DNA from: Desulfobacteraceae bacterium
Lineage (GTDB): Bacteria; Desulfobacterota; DSM-4660; Desulfatiglandales; Desulfatiglandaceae
Assembly (NCBI GenBank): GCA_011048855.1
Contig: DSCZ01000114.1
Span: forward strand, 1 to 15,599
Direction of reading: 5' to 3'
Length of the DNA: 15,599 nt
The position numbers and the translations under genes are program-made. Below are positions 1 to 7,095 of the stretch, piece by piece. The notes beneath the pieces are model-generated. The model made no database searches. It saw only the letters and a list, made by a program, of their open reading frames with translations, and had not been told where the DNA came from. The first letter of the stretch is position 1; each line of letters starts with the position of its first letter.

Positions 1-100
1 ATTTTCATCCTCGGGGGTGGCCAGAATCGGCAATCTGGTCATGTGCGTTTGGAGAAGGCGTAGCATCCGGCAACGACGACAAGCAGACAAGAGGGAAAAA

Positions 101-2218
101 ATGGCTCCAAACCTCAACGCCTCTTCTTTGCCTCCAATTGGGAAAAAGTATCGTGATTTGATTCAAAAAGAGACCTTCGATGCTTATGAGGAAATCCTTA
201 CACAAGAAGGTCTTCAGTGGTTTTTCGAATTCAGAATCCCTCGGCTGATCCCCCACCTGGTACCCCTCATGCAGGTCCCCGGCCGCGGTCGACCAAGTCC
301 TCGGCTGCAGCTTTTGCTGCAGGCCATTGAAAACTCGGCGGACTTGCAACGGCTTGATTCGCTTTACAGGGTTTTCCTGGATCGAAAGGATTTTGAAGCC
401 GCCGCCGGAGCGGCGGGTCTTGCCTTGAACCGGATCTGGGATGCAGGCAAGGATTTCGATCTTGCCTCGGTTTGGTGGGAAAGGACGATTCGGCTCATCG
501 AAGAAGCTTCACTTACCAGGCTCGCCCGCGCCTTTCTCTATGTCTGGAAGGCCGCCCTCACGACTGTCTGGCGCGGCCAGGTGGGCGCCTCCATAAAGGC
601 TTCCGAGGAAGGTCTCGCTGAGGCCCGATCAGCCGGGTCCCGGCCCCTGGAGCTTTATCATATGGCGGGAATCGCCCTGAGCGCCTATCACGCCACGGAC
701 ATCTCGAAAATGGAGTTTTATCTCATAGAGGGGCAGCCCTTGAGCGAATTGGACGACATGCCCCTCGTGTGCACCATCCTCTATCGCATGACCCTGACAC
801 TCCACCTGATGTGCAACGGAAGATATGCGGAATGTCTGGAGATCCTGAACAGCATTGAATCACACCCGATCTTTCCTCTTCTTCCACCGGCGCTTTGGCT
901 TTTCACCCATTCGCAGTATTTGCTGACGTACACGAAAATGGGAGATGGAGAGGCGGTCTCGAGAGCAGTCCGAACGATCCAGCAAAAGACGGTTTCGGAA
1001 GACAACTATTTCTACCATGCACACATGCATTCCTATCTCGGATACTCATGCCTTTCGCACGATCCGGCTCGGGCTCTTCTTCACGGCCGGGAAGCATTCA
1101 GGAGGGGCAGCCTCTGCAATTCCGACTGGGCACACTCAAATCCCTGGTTGCTCATCCCCCAGGCTCTTTCCGAGACAGGTCAACTGGCGGAGGCCGAAGA
1201 AAATCTGACCTCTTCCCTCGAGCGGTTCAACGAGCGGGAACATGCCATGTATTTGATCATGGGGCTGTACGAGATGGCGAACATCAAGTTGAAGCAGGGA
1301 AATCTCCGGGACGCGAAAGCCTTCCATGCACAGGTTCCCAAAGTTTGCCTCCACGGACCGGTTCCCCTCAGCCATCTGTCCCTTTTCAGACCCGCGGCCT
1401 TCTTTGAACAGCTGGACCGGGCACTTCAATCGTCTTCCAACAGGCCCACCACGTGGGCGACACGAGAATCGGCGAGAGTCCGAATTGATACTTTGGGAGG
1501 GCTAAAACTGGAAATCGACGGCCGGGTCATCGGTGGCGAGCTTTCGAGGCGAAAAAAGAGCACCCTGCTGCTGAAGGCGATTATCGCCCACGGAGGCACC
1601 GACATTTCCGCGGAACTTCTCGAAGACGTGCTCTGGCCCGACGCCGATGGCGACGCAGCCGCCGTCGATCTGAAAGTCACCCTGTTCAGGCTTCGGCAAA
1701 TAGGGCTTGAATCAAAAGGAATCCGGGCGCCGTGGATCGAGATGAAGCAACGACGCTTATCTCTCATTCCGTCTGAATGCTTCGTGGATTCCCTCCAGTT
1801 CGAGCGGCTGGCAGTTTCCGCTCTCAACACTTCGGAACCCACGGACACGTTGGAAGCCACGCTCGATCTCTACATAGACGACTTCCTCCCCTACGATGTG
1901 AATGAACCCTGGATCGCCTCCCGCCGCGAGCATTTGCGGGCCCTGTTCATTAGAGCCGTGAAGAGGTTTTATGATGAAGTCTCCAAAACCGGAGAGTTTG
2001 ACAGGGCCCTTCCCTATCTTGAACGTGCCGTGCAGAAGGCCCCTGTCGACGAGGGCCTCTCCGTCAGACTCATATCGGGCTTCCTCGCAACCGACCGGCG
2101 CGCCCGCGCGATCGAGGCGTTTTCGAGAGCCCGGGAAACGTTACAAAAGGAATTGGGCGTCGCGCCTGGATCACGGCTCCAGGCCCTGACCGACAGCGCA
2201 GGCATTGGCCAAAAATAG
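101..2218 (+). CDS. BTAD-domain transcriptional regulator with TPR-like N-terminus
   Basis: A protein of 705 residues, probably a DNA-binding transcriptional activator in the cytoplasm. Residues 1 to about 450 are helix-rich with no obvious enzyme motif and resemble degenerate TPR-type repeats. From about 460 to 563 there is an OmpR/SARP-like winged helix, including the typical stretch LWPDADGDAAAVDLKVTLFR that leads into the recognition helix. From about 566 to the end lies a BTAD helical repeat domain, with family-typical EPWIASRREHLRAL and a final block ending ELGVAPGSRLQAL. Many relatives carry an N-terminal AAA/NACHT-type ATPase; I see no Walker A motif here. The ATG at 101 is chosen because GAGGG lies 5 bases upstream. 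An in-frame GTG at 17 would add 28 basic residues with no clear ribosome site. The gene converges on the DUF1329/DUF1302 operon, which it may regulate (inference). Its ligand and targets are unknown. Confidence 0.85.
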   Translation: MAPNLNASSLPPIGKKYRDLIQKETFDAYEEILTQEGLQWFFEFRIPRLIPHLVPLMQVPGRGRPSPRLQLLLQAIENSADLQRLDSLYRVFLDRKDFEAAAGAAGLALNRIWDAGKDFDLASVWWERTIRLIEEASLTRLARAFLYVWKAALTTVWRGQVGASIKASEEGLAEARSAGSRPLELYHMAGIALSAYHATDISKMEFYLIEGQPLSELDDMPLVCTILYRMTLTLHLMCNGRYAECLEILNSIESHPIFPLLPPALWLFTHSQYLLTYTKMGDGEAVSRAVRTIQQKTVSEDNYFYHAHMHSYLGYSCLSHDPARALLHGREAFRRGSLCNSDWAHSNPWLLIPQALSETGQLAEAEENLTSSLERFNEREHAMYLIMGLYEMANIKLKQGNLRDAKAFHAQVPKVCLHGPVPLSHLSLFRPAAFFEQLDRALQSSSNRPTTWATRESARVRIDTLGGLKLEIDGRVIGGELSRRKKSTLLLKAIIAHGGTDISAELLEDVLWPDADGDAAAVDLKVTLFRLRQIGLESKGIRAPWIEMKQRRLSLIPSECFVDSLQFERLAVSALNTSEPTDTLEATLDLYIDDFLPYDVNEPWIASRREHLRALFIRAVKRFYDEVSKTGEFDRALPYLERAVQKAPVDEGLSVRLISGFLATDRRARAIEAFSRARETLQKELGVAPGSRLQALTDSAGIGQK

Positions 2219-2243
2219 TAGGCGAAGCGCACAGTATCCTACT
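2217..2243. terminator. Candidate weak bidirectional terminator between convergent genes
   Basis: AGTAGG at 2217-2222 and its exact reverse complement CCTACT at 2238-2243 can form a 6-bp stem around a 15-base loop. Read on the minus strand the stem is followed by ATTTTT, so it would end transcripts of the DUF1302/DUF1329 operon better than those of the regulator. The stem includes the end of the regulator's TAG stop and the whole TAG stop of the DUF1329 gene. The loop is long and the stem short, so this is only a candidate. Confidence 0.3.
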
Positions 2244-3681
2244 TTCCCGCTTCTTTCATGCTGCCGATCCGGACATCCTCCCTGGTAACCCAATGGGCAG
2301 GAACACTGAAGTAGTCGAGGTAGCTTGTCTGTCCGGACCTGTGATCCTGCAACACCACCCAGTGGGTATTGATCAGCCCGATCTCCGGGTAGAACGCATA
2401 AGCCTGTTCGAACGTGCGCCACAATCTTCCCTGACGATCATAGTTTTCAATCATTAAAAGCAGAAAAGTTTCCTGGTCGAAGTACAGGATGCGCTTGCTG
2501 TAAACATAATTCGGATCCTGCTGGACAAGCTCGAGCACATACACCGGGCGCCGCTCCATTTTAACGTTCTTCAACTCCAGCCTTTCTTTGGAAAGGTAAG
2601 AGAAGCCATCCCTGTCATAGCACGGAAACAGATATTCCCTCTCGGCAAGCACGCGATACGTGTAGGGATGAATATCGGGGCTCATCTTCTGGCTGAATCC
2701 CTCGAAATCGTCGTAGGTGAGGCTCAGTCCAGGGCTCGCATCCTGGGTGTCCGTTCCTGAAAGCTTTCGCAGCCGCCGTATCTGCCCCAGCCAGACCATC
2801 ATCTGGTTGGGAAGCCCCGGATTCCTGAACGACAGGGTGCTCACCACGTTTCCATACTGGTCGCGGGGGGAGAGATATCTGAAGTTTGTCACCCTGTGCT
2901 CTGAACGGACCCTGGCGGTTTCGTCGTACCACCCCACCGGGGGCTCGACTCTCCCGGAGAGCCTCAGGCCCCAAAATTCCGCGCTGTGCTCGTAGATTCT
3001 TCTGCCACCCCTATCCCAGGACGTTGCCCTTGTGAGGGCGAAGATGCCGTGGGTTCCCATGGCGTAGCGCTCCTGGTAGTTGTAAATAATCTGCTGGGCC
3101 TTGTGGGGTCCCGACGGTCTCGGGAAAGGAAATCCGTTGATATAGGAATCCTCCACGAGATAGCCCCGTTCATCCTGCCGGGCCTTGCCCATGTTGCGCA
3201 AGGTCCATTCCGAAACTTCACGGCTGTAAAAGACAGGACGTGTCGGGATCACCTCGATTTCAGCAAAACAGCAGGCTGCGAAGCGGTCTCCTGACTTGAA
3301 TCGCCTAAAATGAACGGGGTGCATCAGGTCCTCGATACCAGGATGTGACTCCTTATCGCGAGGATGGTAAAAGGCCGGAATGATCTCCGGGGCAAGGGTG
3401 CCCACTCTCTCGGTAGAGGCAAATCCCACCACGGACCTCCATTGTTTCTCGAGTGTGCCCGAATCCTGTTCGACCCACTTAGCGTACACCTGCTTTGGAA
3501 TGATCTCCTTTAGAGGGTAGTTACGAAACACCGGGCGGGGGTCATCAAAAAACGCCTTTTCCTGGTTCCAACGCTGAAGGTCAGGCCGGTACTTCTCACT
3601 ACCAAACGCCTGCCTCCCATGGGAACAAACTGCCACGATGTGGACAGCACACAAAAGGACAAAGATCAGCGATTTTTTCAT
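2239..3681 (-). CDS. DUF1329 family periplasmic protein
   Basis: A protein of 480 residues with an N-terminal signal peptide: MKKS, then a hydrophobic core to about residue 19, with likely cleavage near residues 24-27. VAVC in the core is a poor lipobox, so a plain secreted protein is more likely than a lipoprotein. The body matches the DUF1329 family by length and by features such as tryptophan/tyrosine-rich beta strands and the late segment RILYFDQETFLLLMIENYDR, which fits a LolA/LolB-like fold (family knowledge). DUF1329 genes usually sit beside DUF1302 genes, as here: the DUF1302 gene ends 31 bases upstream on the same strand. A site resembling AAGAGG precedes the ATG. The pair often accompanies RND/MMPL exporters, but none is in this window. 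The function is not established; handling of hydrophobic compounds at the outer membrane is a reasonable guess. Confidence 0.85.
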   Translation of the reverse strand: MKKSLIFVLLCAVHIVAVCSHGRQAFGSEKYRPDLQRWNQEKAFFDDPRPVFRNYPLKEIIPKQVYAKWVEQDSGTLEKQWRSVVGFASTERVGTLAPEIIPAFYHPRDKESHPGIEDLMHPVHFRRFKSGDRFAACCFAEIEVIPTRPVFYSREVSEWTLRNMGKARQDERGYLVEDSYINGFPFPRPSGPHKAQQIIYNYQERYAMGTHGIFALTRATSWDRGGRRIYEHSAEFWGLRLSGRVEPPVGWYDETARVRSEHRVTNFRYLSPRDQYGNVVSTLSFRNPGLPNQMMVWLGQIRRLRKLSGTDTQDASPGLSLTYDDFEGFSQKMSPDIHPYTYRVLAEREYLFPCYDRDGFSYLSKERLELKNVKMERRPVYVLELVQQDPNYVYSKRILYFDQETFLLLMIENYDRQGRLWRTFEQAYAFYPEIGLINTHWVVLQDHRSGQTSYLDYFSVPAHWVTREDVRIGSMKEAGK

Positions 3682-3712
3682 GGCGAAACCTCTTTGAGAA
3701 ACCGGGGGTTTT

Positions 3713-5263
3713 TCATCCCCATTTATACGACACGTTCAGATAAAAGAAATCCTTGTGATCGAACACCTGGAAGCTTTCCCCCTTCCGTTCTCCGTCGAAA
3801 AAGAGGGCACCCGCCTCGACCGACCAGTGCGCATCCCACAGATACCCGATGGACGGCTTCCAGTAGCCGGCTTTTCCGGTGATATCCCGGAAGCAAAAAA
3901 GGGAGACCGGCATGCGTTCATTGAGATACGCCGTCCGGAGCATCAAGGAGACGCTGTAGTTGTCGCGCTCTACAGAGCCCGATGGGGACATGAGTGCGGT
4001 TTCGGAGGAAACGCCCGACACGTGACGGTGGAAAAACTGAGGGGAGACAACGATGCCAGATGGGGACAGGATAGGAAGACGCACCTTCCAATCCAGCCCG
4101 ATGGACCACCGTACCTCGTCGTGCTTTTCGAACCGCTCACCTCCCTGGAGCGGAAGCGAGCGCAGAAAGCCGCTGTCGAAGGCATAGAACGCTTCGACCC
4201 TCAGTACCGGAGATATCCCAAAGAACAATCTCCTAAGGCTGGACAAATCCCGGCTCAAGGTTCCGCCCACGAATCTGAGCCTGGGGAAGAACCCTTCCTG
4301 CACGGGATGTAAAAGATTGATTCCCGGCACGGCGTCAAGCTCAAGCCTCGGAGGCCCTGCAGTTCGAAGGAGTGGCTCATTCTCCCTTCCGTAGAAAACG
4401 TTCAAGCTGGCCAGGGTGTCATGAAATGTGCCCTGGATCCTGAAGCCGATCTCATGCCCCTCGGTCCACTCTTTGGGTTTCTCGATGTTTTGGGAACTTG
4501 CACCCAACAGTGTCTTTCCCGGTATGGGCGCGGGAAGTTCCACGAACGGCGCCCAGATGCCTCCTTCGTTGTTTCCGGGGGTGATGTTCTGAGTGGGGAT
4601 GAAGTCGGCGTTCGGGTTATACCAGAGCTGGAAATTCAAATCCTGTAGGCAGGTGCATCCGAGGGGTGGCGAGTAGTCAGCCCTGATGAGCCAGATAGGG
4701 ATGACGGTGGTTTCGAACTCCACATCTGAAAACCCCCTTCTGAAATCAAGGGGATTAATCTGATCCATGAGCCGGAGCCCGTCCGTCTGCCCCCAGGAGA
4801 TGATCTGCTTCCCCAATCTCACCAGAAAAGGTCCCGGAGTCCACGTCGTGTGCAACTCCTTGAAGATCTGCCAGTACTGGTCGTCCAAGGCCAGCTCACT
4901 CCGGGAGCAGCCAAAACCCTTGGCGGTCCAGGAGTCGTCCGATTCCTTAAGTTCATAGACAAGATCCCCGGTAAGCACGACCTGGGAGAAAACATTGAAA
5001 TCCTCGGCCGGTTTGTAGGCACCCTCAAAAATAGCGCTCCAGATAGCCGCATTGACCCCCTGCTCGGTATCAAACGCATCTTTCGAACAAAGCTGGACAT
5101 TTTGAGAGAATAATCCATAGACATCCAGCGGCCTGTTGAACAGCTGGAAGCGTTCGGCACGAAGCTCCGCCGCATAGCACACGATCAGAAATACGGCGAG
5201 GATACTCACATAGGATCCCCGCAGGAAAGGCACGAACCGTTCAAAGGCGTTTACATGTTTCAT
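3713..5263 (-). CDS. DUF1302 family outer-membrane beta-barrel protein
   Basis: A protein of 516 residues. The N-terminus has a long basic stretch, then a hydrophobic segment (about residues 17-32) ending in AELRAE, a normal signal-peptide cleavage region. The mature part is rich in alternating beta-strand sequence, and the last residues (FFYLNVSYKWG) look like the terminal strand of an outer-membrane barrel. Family-typical features include the segment WGQTDGLRLMDQINPLDFRR, known from DUF1302 proteins. It is the first gene of a two-gene operon with the DUF1329 gene 31 bases downstream, a well-known pairing. The ribosome site before the ATG is weak (GAG five bases away), so the start is probable rather than certain. 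The role is likely passage or binding of hydrophobic molecules at the outer membrane (inference from the family, not shown by sequence). Confidence 0.85.
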   Translation of the reverse strand: MKHVNAFERFVPFLRGSYVSILAVFLIVCYAAELRAERFQLFNRPLDVYGLFSQNVQLCSKDAFDTEQGVNAAIWSAIFEGAYKPAEDFNVFSQVVLTGDLVYELKESDDSWTAKGFGCSRSELALDDQYWQIFKELHTTWTPGPFLVRLGKQIISWGQTDGLRLMDQINPLDFRRGFSDVEFETTVIPIWLIRADYSPPLGCTCLQDLNFQLWYNPNADFIPTQNITPGNNEGGIWAPFVELPAPIPGKTLLGASSQNIEKPKEWTEGHEIGFRIQGTFHDTLASLNVFYGRENEPLLRTAGPPRLELDAVPGINLLHPVQEGFFPRLRFVGGTLSRDLSSLRRLFFGISPVLRVEAFYAFDSGFLRSLPLQGGERFEKHDEVRWSIGLDWKVRLPILSPSGIVVSPQFFHRHVSGVSSETALMSPSGSVERDNYSVSLMLRTAYLNERMPVSLFCFRDITGKAGYWKPSIGYLWDAHWSVEAGALFFDGERKGESFQVFDHKDFFYLNVSYKWG

Positions 5264-5325
5264 ATGGACTCGTTTTCACGGCGGCAGTCTCCAATGCAGC
5301 CCCCGGCTTCAGCCAAGCCTGAGCC

Positions 5326-5427
5326 TCAGTCGAGATTTTCTTTCAGCCATTCCCTCGTCCCGTGGTCAATGGCATAAGTGGTTTTATCTTTCTGAGGGAT
5401 AGCTCCTTTTTCACCGACTTTAAGTAT
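5326..5427 (-). pseudogene. Remnant resembling the N-terminus of a siroheme sulfite/nitrite reductase-like gene
   Basis: A 33-codon open stretch on the minus strand ends in TGA at 5326-5328. AAGGAG (5434-5439) lies exactly six bases before codon ATA (5425-5427), where a start codon is expected. The encoded peptide contains KGAIPQKDKTTYAI, which resembles the conserved beginning of COG2221-type nitrite/sulfite reductase-like proteins, where an Ala-Pro-His-Ile-Pro-Gly-Gly-type stretch normally follows (from memory of the family, not a search). Here the resemblance stops after TYAI and an unrelated tail, DHGTREWLKENLD, follows. The simplest reading is a relic that lost its start codon and most of its body by internal deletion. 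It is on the same strand as, and 68 bases downstream of, the damaged CstB-like gene. It could instead be a genuine short gene or chance coding potential. Confidence 0.35.
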
Positions 5428-5495
5428 AGGATTCTCCTTTTTTAATTGAATTTTTATCTAGCATAATAATTTTCATTAAAACTTAAATATATAAA

Positions 5496-6885
5496 TTATT
5501 GTTTATTTTCAATACGATAACCAGCATTCATCCAGGCCGTAATCCCTCCAGCCAGGCTGTGAACGTGGGTGAAACCGTCCTGTTTCAAACGGCTGGCCAC
5601 AATATTTGCCCTGTAACCACTCCCGCAGACCAAAATCATTTCATCGTTTTTCGGCATGTCCAGACCGTTTTCCAAAATTTGGGTCATCGGGATATGTTTT
5701 GACCCCGAAATATAACCCTGCATTCGCTCTTCCGGAGTCCTGATATCCACCACAAGGCCTGAATCATTTGTTTCAAGTTGCCCGTTCAGATCTTGTGCTG
5801 AGATCGGTGACAGACTTTCGATGGGCATTCCATGAGAAATCCAGGCCGACATCCCGCCGGAAAGATACCCAAAAATGCTGTCATAGCCGATTCGGTGCAG
5901 TTCGGTTGTCATTTTGTCATACTTCTCACGATCATCCACCACCAGCAGAAGGTTCTCGGATGGATCGATGACCATGCCCATCCAGTTGGCCATCTGCTTT
6001 TCAAATCCGATGTTGATGGCGCCGGGGATATGAAATCCACCGAAGGCGGCTGTATCCCTGGTGTCAATGACCGTTGCCCCTTGACGGCGGACTTTATCGA
6101 ATTGATCCGGGTTCAGTGTCTGCTCCAGCGGGCAGCGTTCAAGAAGAGGCGCGCCCTGAATATTGGTATTGATGATATGGCTGAAGCTTTTGGGCCGAAC
6201 AGGGAACTCCGCTGCGATATTATCGTGGAACGCTTTAAAACTCTGCATCTTCAGGATAGGCTGTGTTGCGCGTTCGTATCCAAGGGTGCTGCTGGCCTTG
6301 GCGCTGAGCCCCTTGCCGCACAGAGAACCATGGCCATGGGCCGGAAAAACCTCAAGATAATCCGGCAGGCGCTGCATCTTTTCATACAGTGAATCGTAGA
6401 GGTTTTTGATCTGCTTCTCCAATATCTCTTCGCCGGCCAGATCAGGCCTGCCGATGGAGCCGACGAACAGGATGTCCCCGGTAAGAATCATCCAGGGAAA
6501 ATTTCCCCGCGTTTTGTCCGTCACCAGGATAGAGATGGAATTCGGAGTATGCCCCGGGGTATAGAGTATTTCGAGCTTAACCACACCAAATTCAATAATA
6601 TCACCTTCTTTCAGTTTTTTATGTTCGAAAGCGACAGGCGCATATTCACTGAAACAAATTTCCGCTCCTGTGCGGGATCTTAATTCCTGGTTCCCGCTGA
6701 CATGGCAGCGCGTGCACATGGGTTTCAATGATGTGACTGATCCTCATCCCTTCATCCCGGGATATATCCATGTAGTCTTGAACATCACGTTTGGGATCCA
6801 CAACCACCGTCTGCCTGGCACCCGGGCAACCGATGACATAAGAATTGCAGCCCAATCCATCCACGGTTATCTGCTTAAAATACAT
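5496..6885 (-). pseudogene. CstB-like persulfide dioxygenase-rhodanese, frameshifted
   Basis: The intact form would be about 462 residues: a metallo-beta-lactamase-fold persulfide dioxygenase, an inactive rhodanese-like domain (the active-site cysteine position reads VVDDRE) and a C-terminal rhodanese with catalytic loop CGSGYRA about 43 residues from the end. This is the domain order of Staphylococcus aureus CstB, which oxidises persulfides and makes thiosulfate for sulfide detoxification. The first frame runs from ATG 6885 (AGGAGG six bases upstream) to THVHA, residue 59. The other frame resumes at HVSGNQEL. In between, where the family has a single Asp codon (motif THVHADHVSG), the minus strand has the four bases CTGC (6708-6705). 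This shifts the frame and removes the metal-motif aspartate. Later ligand motifs (PGHTP, GDILFVGSIGRPDL, PAHGHGS) are intact. An internal ATG at 6728 could give a shortened protein without the metal motif. It is a recent pseudogene or a sequence error. Confidence 0.8.
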
Positions 6886-6891
6886 TTTCTA

Positions 6892-6897
6892 CCTCCT
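6892..6897 (-). promoter_or_regulatory. Strong ribosome binding site of the CstB-like gene
   Basis: On the minus strand a perfect AGGAGG sits six bases before the ATG at 6885. It fixes the true N-terminus upstream of the frameshift, showing that the gene was originally translated from 6885 rather than from the internal ATG at 6728. Confidence 0.75.
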
Positions 6898-7095
6898 AAA
6901 TCTCTAATTTTATTTGAAAATTTCTTTTTACTATCGTGTATTGATTTTTTTATCGAATGATGTCGTCATTTCAGGTTGGTATCCACAACTCACGATCTAT
7001 CCCATATTCTTATTTCAAATTCGGGGAATCATTCGGTTGGAGGAGTGCGCTTATAAGTTGTATATATTATATTTAAAATATCTAATCATCACGGA
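6898..7095. other. AT-rich intergenic region upstream of the CstB-like gene
   Basis: About 200 bases without a supported gene, much richer in A and T than the neighbouring coding regions. The minus strand probably carries the promoter of the CstB-like gene. AT-rich hexamers are abundant (for example TATAAT within 7060-7075, minus strand), but I found no well-spaced -35/-10 pair and no clear operator. The YhaN-like gene ends at 7096, and no GC-rich hairpin with a T-run follows it, so read-through into this region is possible. Confidence 0.5.

Noticed and set aside
305..322. Inverted repeat CTGCAGC/GCTGCAG with a four-base loop
   Set aside because: It lies inside the codons of a leucine/glutamine-rich helix of the regulator and has no T-run or regulatory position; probably chance.
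5300..5328. Imperfect GC-rich hairpin (GGCTTCAG/CTGAGCC) just after the reductase-like relic
   Set aside because: The stem has a bulge and no T-run follows on the minus strand; terminator or operator function is not supported.
6702..6711. Programmed ribosomal frameshift in the CstB-like gene
   Set aside because: There is no slippery heptamer or downstream structure at the site, and even a frameshift would not restore the missing aspartate.
6898..7095. A hidden gene or a clear promoter in the AT-rich region
   Set aside because: Open frames there are short and AT-biased, and candidate -35/-10 boxes are badly spaced.
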